Shown: positions 1-5,997 of the stretch, piece after piece
Layout of the letters: every line of letters starts with the position of its first letter
Numbering within the stretch: position 1 is the first letter of the stretch
Assembly: GCA_024256245.1 (NCBI GenBank)
Contig: JAKLZD010000103.1
Span: forward strand, 1-8,658
Length of the DNA: 8,658 nt
Reading direction: 5' to 3'
DNA from: Candidatus Methylarchaceae archaeon HK01M
GTDB taxonomy: Archaea; Thermoproteota; Nitrososphaeria; Nitrososphaerales; JACAEJ01
Made by a program: the position numbers and the translations under genes
The notes under the pieces: model-generated
What the model saw: only the letters and a program-made list of their open reading frames with translations
Databases searched by the model: none
Told to the model about the DNA's origin: nothing

Positions 1-118
1 TTAACCTACTCTTTACTTCTTTTACGCTTATTCCTTTCGATAGTAACTTCCTACTGAGACCTTCAAGATCGGACAAAAAAGGATCAAAAAATAAAAACTC
101 ATTCTTTAATTTATGCAT
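1..118 (-). CDS. N-terminal fragment of an unidentified protein, cut by the left window edge
   Basis: A reading frame starts at ATG 118-116 and stays open for 39 codons to base 2, continuing beyond the window. The fragment is protein-like: a hydrophobic, acidic stretch containing FLFFDPFLSDLEG, then a basic amphipathic helix with RKLLSKGISVKEVKSRL. I do not recognise the family. The frame remains open upstream to about base 235, but that part lies in an AT-rich, intergenic-looking stretch and then antisense to the membrane protein gene, so ATG 118 is the most economical start. A downstream TTG at 76 is an alternative. The gene is divergent from the membrane protein gene, with 45 bases between the chosen starts. 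The call rests on open frame and composition only. Confidence 0.45.
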   Translation of the reverse strand, partial: MHKLKNEFLFFDPFLSDLEGLSRKLLSKGISVKEVKSRL

Positions 119-163
119 TATGTAATTAAAAATCAAATTATCAAAATCAAGAGAATTATTAAT

Positions 164-388
164 ATGTCGATTCGTAAGCTTAAAAGTGGCATAGATTCTC
201 TTTGGGCTAAGCATAAGACTTTCAGGGTTATATCTTTAGTTGCTTTTTTTGCATTTATAACAATCATAGCTTTCCTTATATTTCAAATCCTTCATGAGTA
301 TGGCCCCATACTTTTAGCATCATTTACATGGTTAATCTTGATTCGTTTAATCATAATAACCATAGTAAGGTGGCAAAGATGCTTTTGA
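164..388 (+). CDS. Small two-helix membrane protein of unknown function
   Basis: This encodes 74 residues from ATG 164. The frame is open further up to ATG 113, but those extra 17 codons are AT-rich and overlap the divergent gene on the other strand, so ATG 164 is preferred. The N-terminus is basic (MSIRKLKSG). Two hydrophobic segments follow: about residues 21-41, containing ISLVAFFAFITIIAFLIF, and about residues 47-68, containing ILLASFTWLILIRLIIITIV, joined by a short HEYGP turn. The C-terminus ends in basic and aromatic residues. This suggests a small integral membrane hairpin. I recognise no family motif. The next gene starts 78 bases downstream with its own TATA-like element, so it need not be co-transcribed. 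A chance AT-rich ORF cannot be ruled out. Confidence 0.5.
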   Translation: MSIRKLKSGIDSLWAKHKTFRVISLVAFFAFITIIAFLIFQILHEYGPILLASFTWLILIRLIIITIVRWQRCF

Positions 389-444
389 TGACATATCCTT
401 TTAAGAGTTAACCGAACCATCAATAATTTACATAAGTCTGTGAA

Positions 445-453
445 TTTATATAT
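445..453 (+). promoter_or_regulatory. TATA-like element ahead of the chorismate-lyase-like gene
   Basis: TTTATATAT matches the archaeal TATA consensus. Transcription would begin about 25 bases downstream, near 473-477. That falls after ATG 467 and before ATG 485, so it bears on the start choice for this gene. Confidence 0.45.
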
Positions 454-466
454 CATAGGTGTATCG

Positions 467-1036
467 ATGCAAAGATTAAAGGGGATGAGCGTAAATGAGA
501 TGCTCAACTCGATAGCAAGGATCGAGGAAAGGATACGGCTCAACCTATCAGACATCCAAAAGATACTGCTAACAACAGATGGCTCAATGACGAGAACATT
601 GGAAGTTTTGACAGGCAGACCTGTTATGATAATAACAAAGGTTAGAACTCCTATAAATGCCGATAATGACTTGGCTAATGAGTTGAAGATAAAGGTTGGG
701 GAGGAGGCTAACTATAGAGTGGTCTATCTTAAGGATTCTGATAGTGATAGAGCGCTGATATTTGCAAGGTCTTGGACACCTGTGATGAGATTGAGTGGTG
801 TTATCAAGAAAGACCTAACTTCGACAGATATGCCAATAGGCAAAATCTTGACGAAGCACAAACTTGAGACGAGAAGGGAGGTAACATCGATAGAACTTTT
901 AGAAGCAGAAGTTATGCTTAAAAGAGCTTTTAAGATAGATTCTGAATTGATGCTATCGAGATTTTATAATATAATACATGAATCTAAGATATTGATAAGG
1001 ATAAACGAAGTATTTCCACTATCGAGCTTCCGTTGA
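467..1036 (+). CDS. Chorismate lyase-like protein (DUF98/UbiC-like fold), likely 4-hydroxybenzoate former
   Basis: This is a 189-residue protein of the archaeal DUF98 family, which shares the chorismate pyruvate-lyase fold. That fold releases pyruvate from chorismate to give 4-hydroxybenzoate. Family landmarks are visible: LLTTDGS near residues 34-40, PIGKIL at 123-128, ETRRE at 134-138, and the C-terminal SRFYNII...INEVFPLSS at about 164-187. Three starts are possible: GTG 440, ATG 467 and ATG 485. ATG 467 has AGGTG five bases upstream. ATG 485 has GGGG directly before it and fits the TATA spacing better. The gene overlaps mptG tail-to-tail by 18 bases. MptG uses a 4-hydroxybenzoate or 4-aminobenzoate type acceptor, so a role in methanopterin synthesis is inferred. 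Family assignment is firm; the substrate is not shown by sequence. Confidence 0.83.
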   Translation: MQRLKGMSVNEMLNSIARIEERIRLNLSDIQKILLTTDGSMTRTLEVLTGRPVMIITKVRTPINADNDLANELKIKVGEEANYRVVYLKDSDSDRALIFARSWTPVMRLSGVIKKDLTSTDMPIGKILTKHKLETRREVTSIELLEAEVMLKRAFKIDSELMLSRFYNIIHESKILIRINEVFPLSSFR

Positions 1037-2014
1037 GGAAAGTAATTCGCCACCTTTATTCCTTACCTTCGTAACCAACACACGCCCTCCTATCTTATCT
1101 ATCCCATCTCCAGCAACCTTAGCTATAATTTTAGCCTTTTTTTCATTATCGACAACTGTATACAATGTAGGCCCAAAGGAACTTAAACCGACTCCATATG
1201 CACCTGCATCGACCATAACTTTCATGAGATCCTTTACTTCATCAGACTGAAGACCTACCTCCATCCTCTTGAACCCCAACTTCTGTATGCTCGATATGGC
1301 CTCCCCAAATTCTGTTATATCCCCCTCGACTACTGAAGGCAGAAGCTTCATTAAGATCAGATGAGATAGAGATCGAACTTCTTCAATGGGAATCGGGCAA
1401 TATTTTGAGAAAAGTTCTACCTCAAACGAGCCATGAACCCTCTGACTAGCTTTAGGTGTAGCTAAAACCACCAGCCAATCTTCAGGAAAATCCAATCTAG
1501 AGATCACTGGGGGAGGAGGGGCTTTAGAAGCTGATGATGGTAGAAAACTCTGCTTCTGTCTACCAAGACCAAAGGTATGCCCTCCATCAACGATGAAGCC
1601 ACCCGCTTTAAAAGCCGCTACACCTATCCCCGAAGTACCTCCTCTGCAGACGATCTTGGCCAAGTCCCTAGGGGTAACATGAATTCCATTTAGATCTGTT
1701 ATAGCGAGGCCAACCCCCAAAGACAGCTGAGTTCCAAAACCAAGACCGATATGCTCCTCATACCTCCTAAGAAGTCTGATGTGTACCCCATTCCTCAAGT
1801 TATAAGCCTCTATGATCTTTTTTGCTACTTCAATAATTCTGCCGCTGCAATCGCCCTCGACGATCAACCCACTCTCTATGGATTCTGCCTCTAAAATTAC
1901 GTTGGGCTCTTCGAGGGCCATGCCAACTCCACCATCGACCCTCCCCAACTCTCCATTTAGATCGAGGAGGGTTATATGCAACCTTGATGGAGTTCTAACC
2001 TTTACTTTGCCCAT
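1019..2014 (-). CDS. mptG: Beta-ribofuranosylaminobenzene 5'-phosphate synthase (methanopterin biosynthesis)
   Basis: This cytosolic GHMP-superfamily enzyme joins PRPP to a benzoate (4-aminobenzoate or 4-hydroxybenzoate), releasing CO2 and pyrophosphate. It is the committed step to the arene-ribitol arm of tetrahydromethanopterin. The 331-residue length is usual for the family. Visible motifs are TPSRLHITLLDLNG (8-21), DGGVGMAL (27-34), the GHMP loop HIGLGFGTQLSLGVG (88-102), RGGTSGIG (124-131) with GGFIVDGGH (138-146), PPPPVISRLDFPEDW (166-180) and SSFGPTLY (278-285). ATG 2014 is chosen because the conserved N-terminus begins there and a TATA-like TTTTTAAT lies about 25 bases upstream, implying an almost leaderless mRNA. 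The gene ends in TAG inside the 3' end of the convergent DUF98 gene. It implies an H4MPT-type C1 carrier in this organism. Confidence 0.93.
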   Translation of the reverse strand: MGKVKVRTPSRLHITLLDLNGELGRVDGGVGMALEEPNVILEAESIESGLIVEGDCSGRIIEVAKKIIEAYNLRNGVHIRLLRRYEEHIGLGFGTQLSLGVGLAITDLNGIHVTPRDLAKIVCRGGTSGIGVAAFKAGGFIVDGGHTFGLGRQKQSFLPSSASKAPPPPVISRLDFPEDWLVVLATPKASQRVHGSFEVELFSKYCPIPIEEVRSLSHLILMKLLPSVVEGDITEFGEAISSIQKLGFKRMEVGLQSDEVKDLMKVMVDAGAYGVGLSSFGPTLYTVVDNEKKAKIIAKVAGDGIDKIGGRVLVTKVRNKGGELLSSTEAR

Positions 2015-2037
2015 AACTATCTTCTTATCTTAAATGG

Positions 2038-2045
2038 ATTAAAAA
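2038..2045 (-). promoter_or_regulatory. TATA-like element of mptG
   Basis: On the minus strand this reads TTTTTAAT, centred about 27 bases before the mptG ATG. That places the predicted transcription start within a few bases of the start codon, so the mRNA would be leaderless. The same T-rich run lies about 40 bases past the NAC stop codon and could help end NAC transcription. Confidence 0.4.
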
Positions 2046-2085
2046 CCTATAGATTTGAATTTACTGTTATTGTAAGAAACGTCTA

Positions 2086-2421
2086 TCAAGACGTCAACTT
2101 TAATATGGCTCTGGCCAAGTCCCCATCAGATTCGGTCAAGGCAACGACCGCCTTTTCTTTGGATACATTGGCCTGCTGAGCGACCAGTAAAACGTCTTCT
2201 TCAGTGAACTTAGGAGCCTCTCTGGCCTTCTCTTCTGAGATTTCTCCAACGACTTGAAAGAGTCTGACTCCCTTAGCCTTAATCTCTGAGACATTGGGGT
2301 TCTTGATGATGAGATCTTTACTGCCAGTCCTTATGATCACCTCCTCTACACCGGGCATAGGCTCAAGATTTACCCCCATCTTATCCAACATTCTCTTAGC
2401 TTGCCTATCACTAATCTTCAT
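2086..2421 (-). CDS. nac: Archaeal nascent polypeptide-associated complex protein (NAC)
   Basis: This ribosome-associated factor binds emerging polypeptides; archaea use a homodimer of this alpha-type subunit. The 111-residue protein shows the NAC domain at about residues 7-60, including MLDKMGVNLEPMPGVEEVII, NPNVSEIKAKG and the closing FQVVGE. An acidic linker follows, then a C-terminal UBA domain at about 72-110 (FTEEDVLLVAQQANVSKEKA, then SDGDLARAILKL). Length and domain order are the archaeal standard. ATG 2421 is the natural start, with only a weak GTGG-type ribosome site upstream. It lies 33 bases after the PUA-protein gene on the same strand, so co-transcription is likely. That pairing of two RNA/ribosome-linked proteins recurs in archaeal genomes. 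Confidence 0.95.
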   Translation of the reverse strand: MKISDRQAKRMLDKMGVNLEPMPGVEEVIIRTGSKDLIIKNPNVSEIKAKGVRLFQVVGEISEEKAREAPKFTEEDVLLVAQQANVSKEKAVVALTESDGDLARAILKLTS

Positions 2422-2454
2422 CGTCTATCCACTAAAAGGAGTTGGATCATATTA

Positions 2455-2913
2455 TTATTTTTTTATGCCTTGTCTTACCTTGACTGCAACACCCGATCTG
2501 AACTTCCTCATCATCTTGGCTGAGAGTAAGGCTTTACCAACAGCTATGACTTTACCACTACTATCAAGGACAGCGACTTCTGACTTGGGTCTTACTCTTT
2601 TTCCACAACTCATGACATGCTTTGCAAAGACAGATCTCCCTTTAGATATGAAATCCTTTGCCTCATCCTTTACCACTACACAGTTATCTTTAAAGCGAGG
2701 ATTTTTTATCAAGAGTTCAGATCCACGAATCGTAAGCACAATGCTCCCATCAGGTCGAAATATAGCCATCAGCTTACCATCCAAGAGGACATTCTTCATC
2801 TTGCCAGTCCTTTTGGAGAATGTGAAATCCAATCTATCAATTGGAATGACTAGACTTACACCCTTGCCGAAGAGGTAGTCCAATGTCATTAAGAATTTCT
2901 CATTTGGGTTCAA
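2455..2913 (-). CDS. PUA-domain RNA-binding protein
   Basis: The 152-residue protein has a short N-terminal alpha/beta part (LDYLFGKGVSLVIP at about 11-24, then FSKRTGKMKNVLLDGKLMA) and a C-terminal PUA domain from about residue 76. The PUA part includes CVVVKDEAKDFISKGRSVF, RPKSEVAVLD, IAVGKALLSAKMM and the ending AVKVRQGIKK. This matches the small stand-alone archaeal PUA proteins related to the C-terminal part of archaeosine transglycosylase and pseudouridine synthases. RNA binding is inferred; no catalytic domain is present. The start is TTG 2913 because the family's conserved N-terminal helix reaches this far. ATG 2889 would drop eight residues and fits a TATA-like CTTAAAATG at 2928-2936 about as well. 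It sits between aMBF1 (60 bases) and NAC (33 bases). Confidence 0.87.
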   Translation of the reverse strand: MNPNEKFLMTLDYLFGKGVSLVIPIDRLDFTFSKRTGKMKNVLLDGKLMAIFRPDGSIVLTIRGSELLIKNPRFKDNCVVVKDEAKDFISKGRSVFAKHVMSCGKRVRPKSEVAVLDSSGKVIAVGKALLSAKMMRKFRSGVAVKVRQGIKK

Positions 2914-2973
2914 GGTTCTAGTTAAATCATTTTAAGATTGAATGTTAATGAATCTTTCATCCGACGCAAGTAA

Positions 2974-3366
2974 TTAAATCGATAGTTCACTTTCAGGTGA
3001 CACGAGAAGTTTTATCTTCAAAGCATGCTCCACCTTCTTTGCCAGTAGATCATTGGGCTTGAGCTTTCCACTCTCCAGGAGCTTTATAACAGAAGGCTTT
3101 TCATTTATCTTACGCCCGAACTGCTCTTGAGATAGGCCGAGCTTCTCTCTCTGTTGCCTCATCACTTTGTTGTAATCCTTTCTAAGTTCTAATAAAGGCT
3201 CTTCCAGATAGCTAGAACTCTTCTTTACCACCGTCTTTACAGCTTTCTTGTTACGTACTGGAGAGCCGAGCTTTACACATGAGCTACAGACTCTAAATTT
3301 TGCCCCTTCTATCTGGATCGTAAATATCCGACCAGTTAAAGAACTCCCACATATCTCACATTGCAT
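2974..3366 (-). CDS. Archaeal multiprotein bridging factor 1 (aMBF1)
   Basis: This homologue of eukaryotic MBF1 has two parts. The zinc ribbon carries C3, C6, C27 and C30 (MQCEICG...RVCSSC). After a basic linker comes a Cro/C1-type helix-turn-helix at about 64-120, including YNKVMRQQREKLGLSQEQFG, EKPSVIKLLESG and KVEHALKIKL. Archaeal aMBF1 associates with ribosomes and has been linked to translation more than to transcription bridging. The 130-residue length is slightly short of many homologues because the linker is brief. ATG 3366 is chosen because MQCEICG is the family start; GTG 3372, two codons upstream, is also possible. GGAAGG lies 10 bases before the ATG. It belongs to the minus-strand UPF0147-aMBF1-PUA-NAC block. 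Confidence 0.94.
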   Translation of the reverse strand: MQCEICGSSLTGRIFTIQIEGAKFRVCSSCVKLGSPVRNKKAVKTVVKKSSSYLEEPLLELRKDYNKVMRQQREKLGLSQEQFGRKINEKPSVIKLLESGKLKPNDLLAKKVEHALKIKLLVSPESELSI

Positions 3367-3402
3367 TATCACTAAACCTTCCTATAGATCGTTTGATGGG
3401 AC

Positions 3403-3420
3403 TTACGTACTTTAGCGTAA
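3403..3420 (-). promoter_or_regulatory. Inverted repeat in the aMBF1 leader or promoter
   Basis: TTACGtactttagCGTAA has perfect 5-base arms and an 8-base spacer. It lies just downstream of an AT-rich TATA-like region (about 3428-3449, minus strand), roughly where aMBF1 transcription would start. AGGAGGT at 3421-3427 adjoins it but has no usable start codon at normal spacing. It may be an operator or a small 5' hairpin. Confidence 0.3.
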
Positions 3421-3442
3421 ACCTCCTATTTAATTAATCTTT

Positions 3443-3491
3443 AAAAAAATTTTGTAGAAATCTCTCCAGATAAAAAGCAGTTAAGTAAAAA
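3443..3491 (-). terminator. Oligo-T transcription stop region after UPF0147
   Basis: Just past the UPF0147 stop codon, the transcribed-strand sequence holds three T runs: five at 3491-3487, five at 3476-3472 and seven at 3449-3443. Successive oligo-T tracts without a strong hairpin are the usual intrinsic terminator in archaea. This suggests UPF0147 is transcribed apart from aMBF1. Confidence 0.45.
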
Positions 3492-3496
3492 GACTC

Positions 3497-3772
3497 TTAA
3501 TCTCTTACACTCTCTAATGTGCTGACGGCTGACCATATCGTTACACGTGCAAAAGAAGGCATATTGGGGTCTTGAGATATCTCATCGAGCAGACTTATAG
3601 CATTGGCAGCTCTAACACCTAAGCTCAGCTTTGTATCCTGAAGTATTACGATTGCTTCTTTAGCTATCCTCCTTATATTCCTAGGCGTTATATTGCTGTC
3701 TGCTACCGTTTGAAGGGTAGTAATAGATCTGACAAGTTTATCCTCATTCTCCTTCTGCTTCTTTGAAACCAT
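3497..3772 (-). CDS. UPF0147 family protein
   Basis: This is a small, all-helical archaeal protein of unknown function. The 91 residues show the family signature: ITPRNIRRIAKEA at 28-40, SLGVRAANAISLLDEI at about 50-65, the hallmark SQDPNMPSFARVTIW at 66-80, and a final STLES. ATG 3772 is chosen over an upstream in-frame start at 3838 because AGGTGG (3778-3783) sits five bases before it. A TATA-like box at 3812-3821 places the transcript start at about 3790, so an upstream start would fall outside the mRNA. Conservation of this family across archaea points to a core role, but none is established that I can name. It diverges from the zinc-ribbon gene at 3901. Confidence 0.93.
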   Translation of the reverse strand: MVSKKQKENEDKLVRSITTLQTVADSNITPRNIRRIAKEAIVILQDTKLSLGVRAANAISLLDEISQDPNMPSFARVTIWSAVSTLESVRD

Positions 3773-3811
3773 AGTTACCACCTTAAAGTTCCTATGATTA
3801 TTATAAACCTC

Positions 3812-3821
3812 TATAAATAAA
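3812..3821 (-). promoter_or_regulatory. TATA-like element of UPF0147
   Basis: The minus strand reads TTTATTTATA, about 40 bases before ATG 3772. With a transcript start near 3790, the leader is about 18 bases and just contains the AGGTGG ribosome site at 3778-3783. A second AT-rich block, TTTATAATAA, lies closer to the gene. Confidence 0.5.
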
Positions 3822-3900
3822 AATTGCGGATGGCACATGAATTTAGAAATTTATTTCAAGATTAAAGTTTACATACTAATCGATTTTATTATTACTAGCT

Positions 3901-4239
3901 TTGACCGAAGTTGATAAGGATAAGGATAAGATCAGTGGTGCGGCAGAACTTATGAGGAAAGGAGCTACTCTACTGGGAGAGGTATGTCCAAGATGTGGAA
4001 GTCTCCAAGTACGCTATAAAGGTAGAACTCTATGCCTGAGTTGTGATGATCTATCAGATCTAGATGCTGTAGAGATAACGAAGCCTGCAGAGGGGATGCC
4101 TGAAGATTTAAGGGGGCTAATCTTGAGCAAGATTCAGAAAATCTCAGATGCCTTGAGGACGGAAGAAGATATAGAAAGACAGGCAAAGATGGCCGATCTG
4201 ATCCTTCTCTATATAGAGATCATGGAGAGGATTAAATAA
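3901..4239 (+). CDS. Zinc-ribbon protein of the SSSCA1 / autoantigen p27 family
   Basis: This 112-residue protein resembles the archaeal relatives of human Sjogren syndrome/scleroderma autoantigen 1. The conserved core is ISGAAELMRKGATLLGEVCP, then a zinc ribbon with C29-x2-C32 and C45-x2-C48. The rest is an acidic helical tail (about residues 66-112), probably a coiled coil or dimer helix. The function in archaea is unknown. TTG 3901 is taken as start because the family core begins about ten residues inside it; ATG 3952 would cut into the core. There is no clear ribosome site. A TATA-like TTTACATA at 3868-3875 suits a leaderless transcript. Its neighbours are UPF0147 (divergent) and the radical SAM gene (convergent, 83 bases away). 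Confidence 0.8.
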   Translation: MTEVDKDKDKISGAAELMRKGATLLGEVCPRCGSLQVRYKGRTLCLSCDDLSDLDAVEITKPAEGMPEDLRGLILSKIQKISDALRTEEDIERQAKMADLILLYIEIMERIK

Positions 4240-4261
4240 AGAAACTCAAGATAATACTATC

Positions 4262-4278
4262 ATGAGAAATATTCTCAT
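4262..4278. repeat. Perfect 7-base inverted repeat between convergent genes
   Basis: ATGAGAAATATTCTCAT has perfect 7-base arms around a 3-base centre. It lies in the 83-base gap between the 3' ends of the zinc-ribbon gene and the radical SAM gene. It could form a hairpin in either transcript. It lacks a following T run on either strand, so it is not a classic terminator. Confidence 0.5.
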
Positions 4279-4322
4279 ATTTCCAAGATCGATTCAGCTC
4301 ATAACTCTTTTGACTTTCTAAA

Positions 4323-5876
4323 TCATTTCATCAAAAGGGGAACTCTCTCAATATCGTATCCCTGATGGCTACTCCTACGCTTTATGTATGATAGGAGGGC
4401 TCTTGACCCAAACTTAAAGAGTAGGTTGAAGGTGAGCTTTAAAAGTGGATTCAAGTGCAGAAGAGACCTCGGCATGCGATCTATTTCTAAAATCGTATGC
4501 CTCCAAGCCTTGTATAAGACGCAGAACTGGGCTTCTGTCAGATTGGTCGAATCGAAGAACTCCTCGCCCTTCAGCAGACCAACAGGCACAAAGCTTATGG
4601 GAGTTACGGTAAAATGACTTCTTTCTCCAACCTTTCGTGGCAACTCTCTCTCAAGTCTATCTATTAGACGAATTGTCTCCCAGGCATCGTCATCTGTCTC
4701 CCCAGGGAGGCCGAGCATGAGAGTGTATGCAGGAAACCAGTAGTTCACGTTATACACTTCGGTGCCTTCAACTACGACATCCCCCCATTCCTCAGGGCTG
4801 AAGGGCTTTGCTTTGGAAGGCATGAATCGCCTTATGAGCCTCCCTGATCCTGTCTCAAGGCCAGACTGTATCCCTATAGGTTCGTCGGGACTTGCTCTTA
4901 GAATCTTAGAAAGCTTGCTCATCATATCAGGTTCGGCAAGTACTGCTGAGACCGTTCCATGGGTAGGGTTGCTGTGGGCGACTCCTGGTTCTGACATCAC
5001 AGTCTGAAAGAGGTTGAGAAGGGCATCCATATTGGGAATGAAGTTCTTATGATCTTCAAGTTCATAGAGGAAGATATCCTCGCTATGAATCCATACGTTG
5101 TCTATGCCCACTTTAGTGTTGACTCGAATCTCTTTGAGAATTTTGCTTAAAGGTATATACCTTGCTCTGCGAAGGTTTGGATCACAGAATTCACAGTTCC
5201 TTCCACATCCCCTCATAACTTCTACCATGCCATGGAGAGTTGGGTTGACGATGGATGGTATTTCATCAACTTTTGGTGGTTGCTTTAAAACCATTATTTC
5301 AGGGGCTGAGCCTTCTTCTATCTGAAGGAGGATTTCTGATGCCACTCTATCGGCTTCGCCTACAATAATATTGTCTATTCCAAGCTTTTCAATCTCTTCT
5401 GGTCTGTACTGAAACTGCCAGCTTCCCGGACCCCCTACGACTAATTTGGCTCGCCCTCCTCTTGAATTCTTTAATCGTTTGATCCTTGTTACAAGATCAG
5501 TAAAATATTTCCTCGTATAAGCTGTCAATTTGCCACCTGTAAACATTGCACTAATAGGACCTAAGCCAAGGGGGTCCATTGTATAAACTCCTATCACTTT
5601 TGTCTGGGGTGAGATAAAATCTTCAACACGATCCGGGTTCACAACTATAACTTCACTTCGTTTATAGCCTTTGAGTAGAGCGGCTTCCAACTTCCTCAAT
5701 CCATAAGGTGCTACAGAAGCCACTCCACTCTTAGATATGATAGGTGGAGCGATGAAGTTGAATAAAATTTCTGGGATCTTCTCAGCAGGAGCACAGCTTA
5801 GAAAGTCGAGAAGGGGGATGTTTCTATATATGCTCATAAGTGTCCTATCTGCAACTAGAACAACCTTGTATCCCAA
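4323..5876 (-). CDS. B12-binding-type radical SAM enzyme, specific reaction unknown
   Basis: This is a 517-residue member of the cobalamin-dependent radical SAM superfamily (COG1032-like). The N-terminal 1-200 resembles a Rossmann-like B12 domain, with VVLVADRTLMS, APYGLRKLEAALLKG, VIGVYTMDPLGLGP, VVGGPGSW (146-153) and GEAD (173-176). The usual DxHxxG cobalamin motif is absent. The radical SAM core has the cluster motif C224-x3-C228-x2-C231 (MRGCGRNCEFC). It also shows GLETGSG (339-345) for SAM binding and GLPGET (389-394). The C-terminal tail (about 440-517) is helical. TTG 5876 is the start, fixed by GGAGGG six bases upstream. The gene follows the ferredoxin on the same strand across a 286-base gap with its own promoter. 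Possible roles include methylation or C-C bond formation on a lipid or cofactor; the sequence alone does not decide. Confidence 0.9.
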   Translation of the reverse strand: MGYKVVLVADRTLMSIYRNIPLLDFLSCAPAEKIPEILFNFIAPPIISKSGVASVAPYGLRKLEAALLKGYKRSEVIVVNPDRVEDFISPQTKVIGVYTMDPLGLGPISAMFTGGKLTAYTRKYFTDLVTRIKRLKNSRGGRAKLVVGGPGSWQFQYRPEEIEKLGIDNIIVGEADRVASEILLQIEEGSAPEIMVLKQPPKVDEIPSIVNPTLHGMVEVMRGCGRNCEFCDPNLRRARYIPLSKILKEIRVNTKVGIDNVWIHSEDIFLYELEDHKNFIPNMDALLNLFQTVMSEPGVAHSNPTHGTVSAVLAEPDMMSKLSKILRASPDEPIGIQSGLETGSGRLIRRFMPSKAKPFSPEEWGDVVVEGTEVYNVNYWFPAYTLMLGLPGETDDDAWETIRLIDRLERELPRKVGERSHFTVTPISFVPVGLLKGEEFFDSTNLTEAQFCVLYKAWRHTILEIDRMPRSLLHLNPLLKLTFNLLFKFGSRALLSYIKRRSSHQGYDIERVPLLMK

Positions 5877-5882
5877 GAAACA

Positions 5883-5888
5883 CCCTCC
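5883..5888 (-). promoter_or_regulatory. Ribosome binding site that fixes the TTG start of the radical SAM gene
   Basis: The minus strand reads GGAGGG, then a 6-base spacer and TTG 5876. ATG and GTG triplets nearby are out of frame, so this site is the main argument for a TTG start. Confidence 0.7.
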
Positions 5889-5892
5889 ATAC

Positions 5893-5958
5893 TTACAAGA
5901 CTTGCTCGAGCTCCCTAAGGCCCTTATGCATCCTAATGAAAAAAGTTAGAAAGATCAA
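5893..5958 (-). CDS. Possible 21-residue leader peptide upstream of the radical SAM gene
   Basis: A short frame runs from TTG 5958 to TAA 5893. It has an ideal ribosome site, AGGAGGTG at 5964-5971, five bases before the start. The peptide begins with the hydrophobic stretch MIFLTFFIRM and ends charged (HKGLRELEQVL). It ends 16 bases before the radical SAM TTG, which has its own GGAGGG. The predicted TATA at 6001-6008 puts the transcript start near 5978, so the frame would be the first in that mRNA. It might be a translated leader controlling the enzyme gene, a real microprotein, or chance in a purine-rich leader. There is no homology argument. Confidence 0.35.
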   Translation of the reverse strand: MIFLTFFIRMHKGLRELEQVL

Positions 5959-5997
5959 AGGGACACCTCCTAAACTCTACCTCCTATAAGGCGCTCC

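Noticed and set aside
463..474. Twelve-base word ATCGATGCAAAG shared with 6533-6544
   Set aside because: About two chance 12-base matches are expected in a window of this length, so it carries no weight.
292..555. Minus-strand frame overlapping the membrane protein and the DUF98 gene
   Set aside because: It crosses the start of a recognised gene and its promoter, and it has no recognisable motif.
2294..2878. Long plus-strand frame of 194 codons opposite NAC and the PUA gene
   Set aside because: It lies antisense to two genes with firm family assignments and spans their intergenic gap; it shows no family motif.
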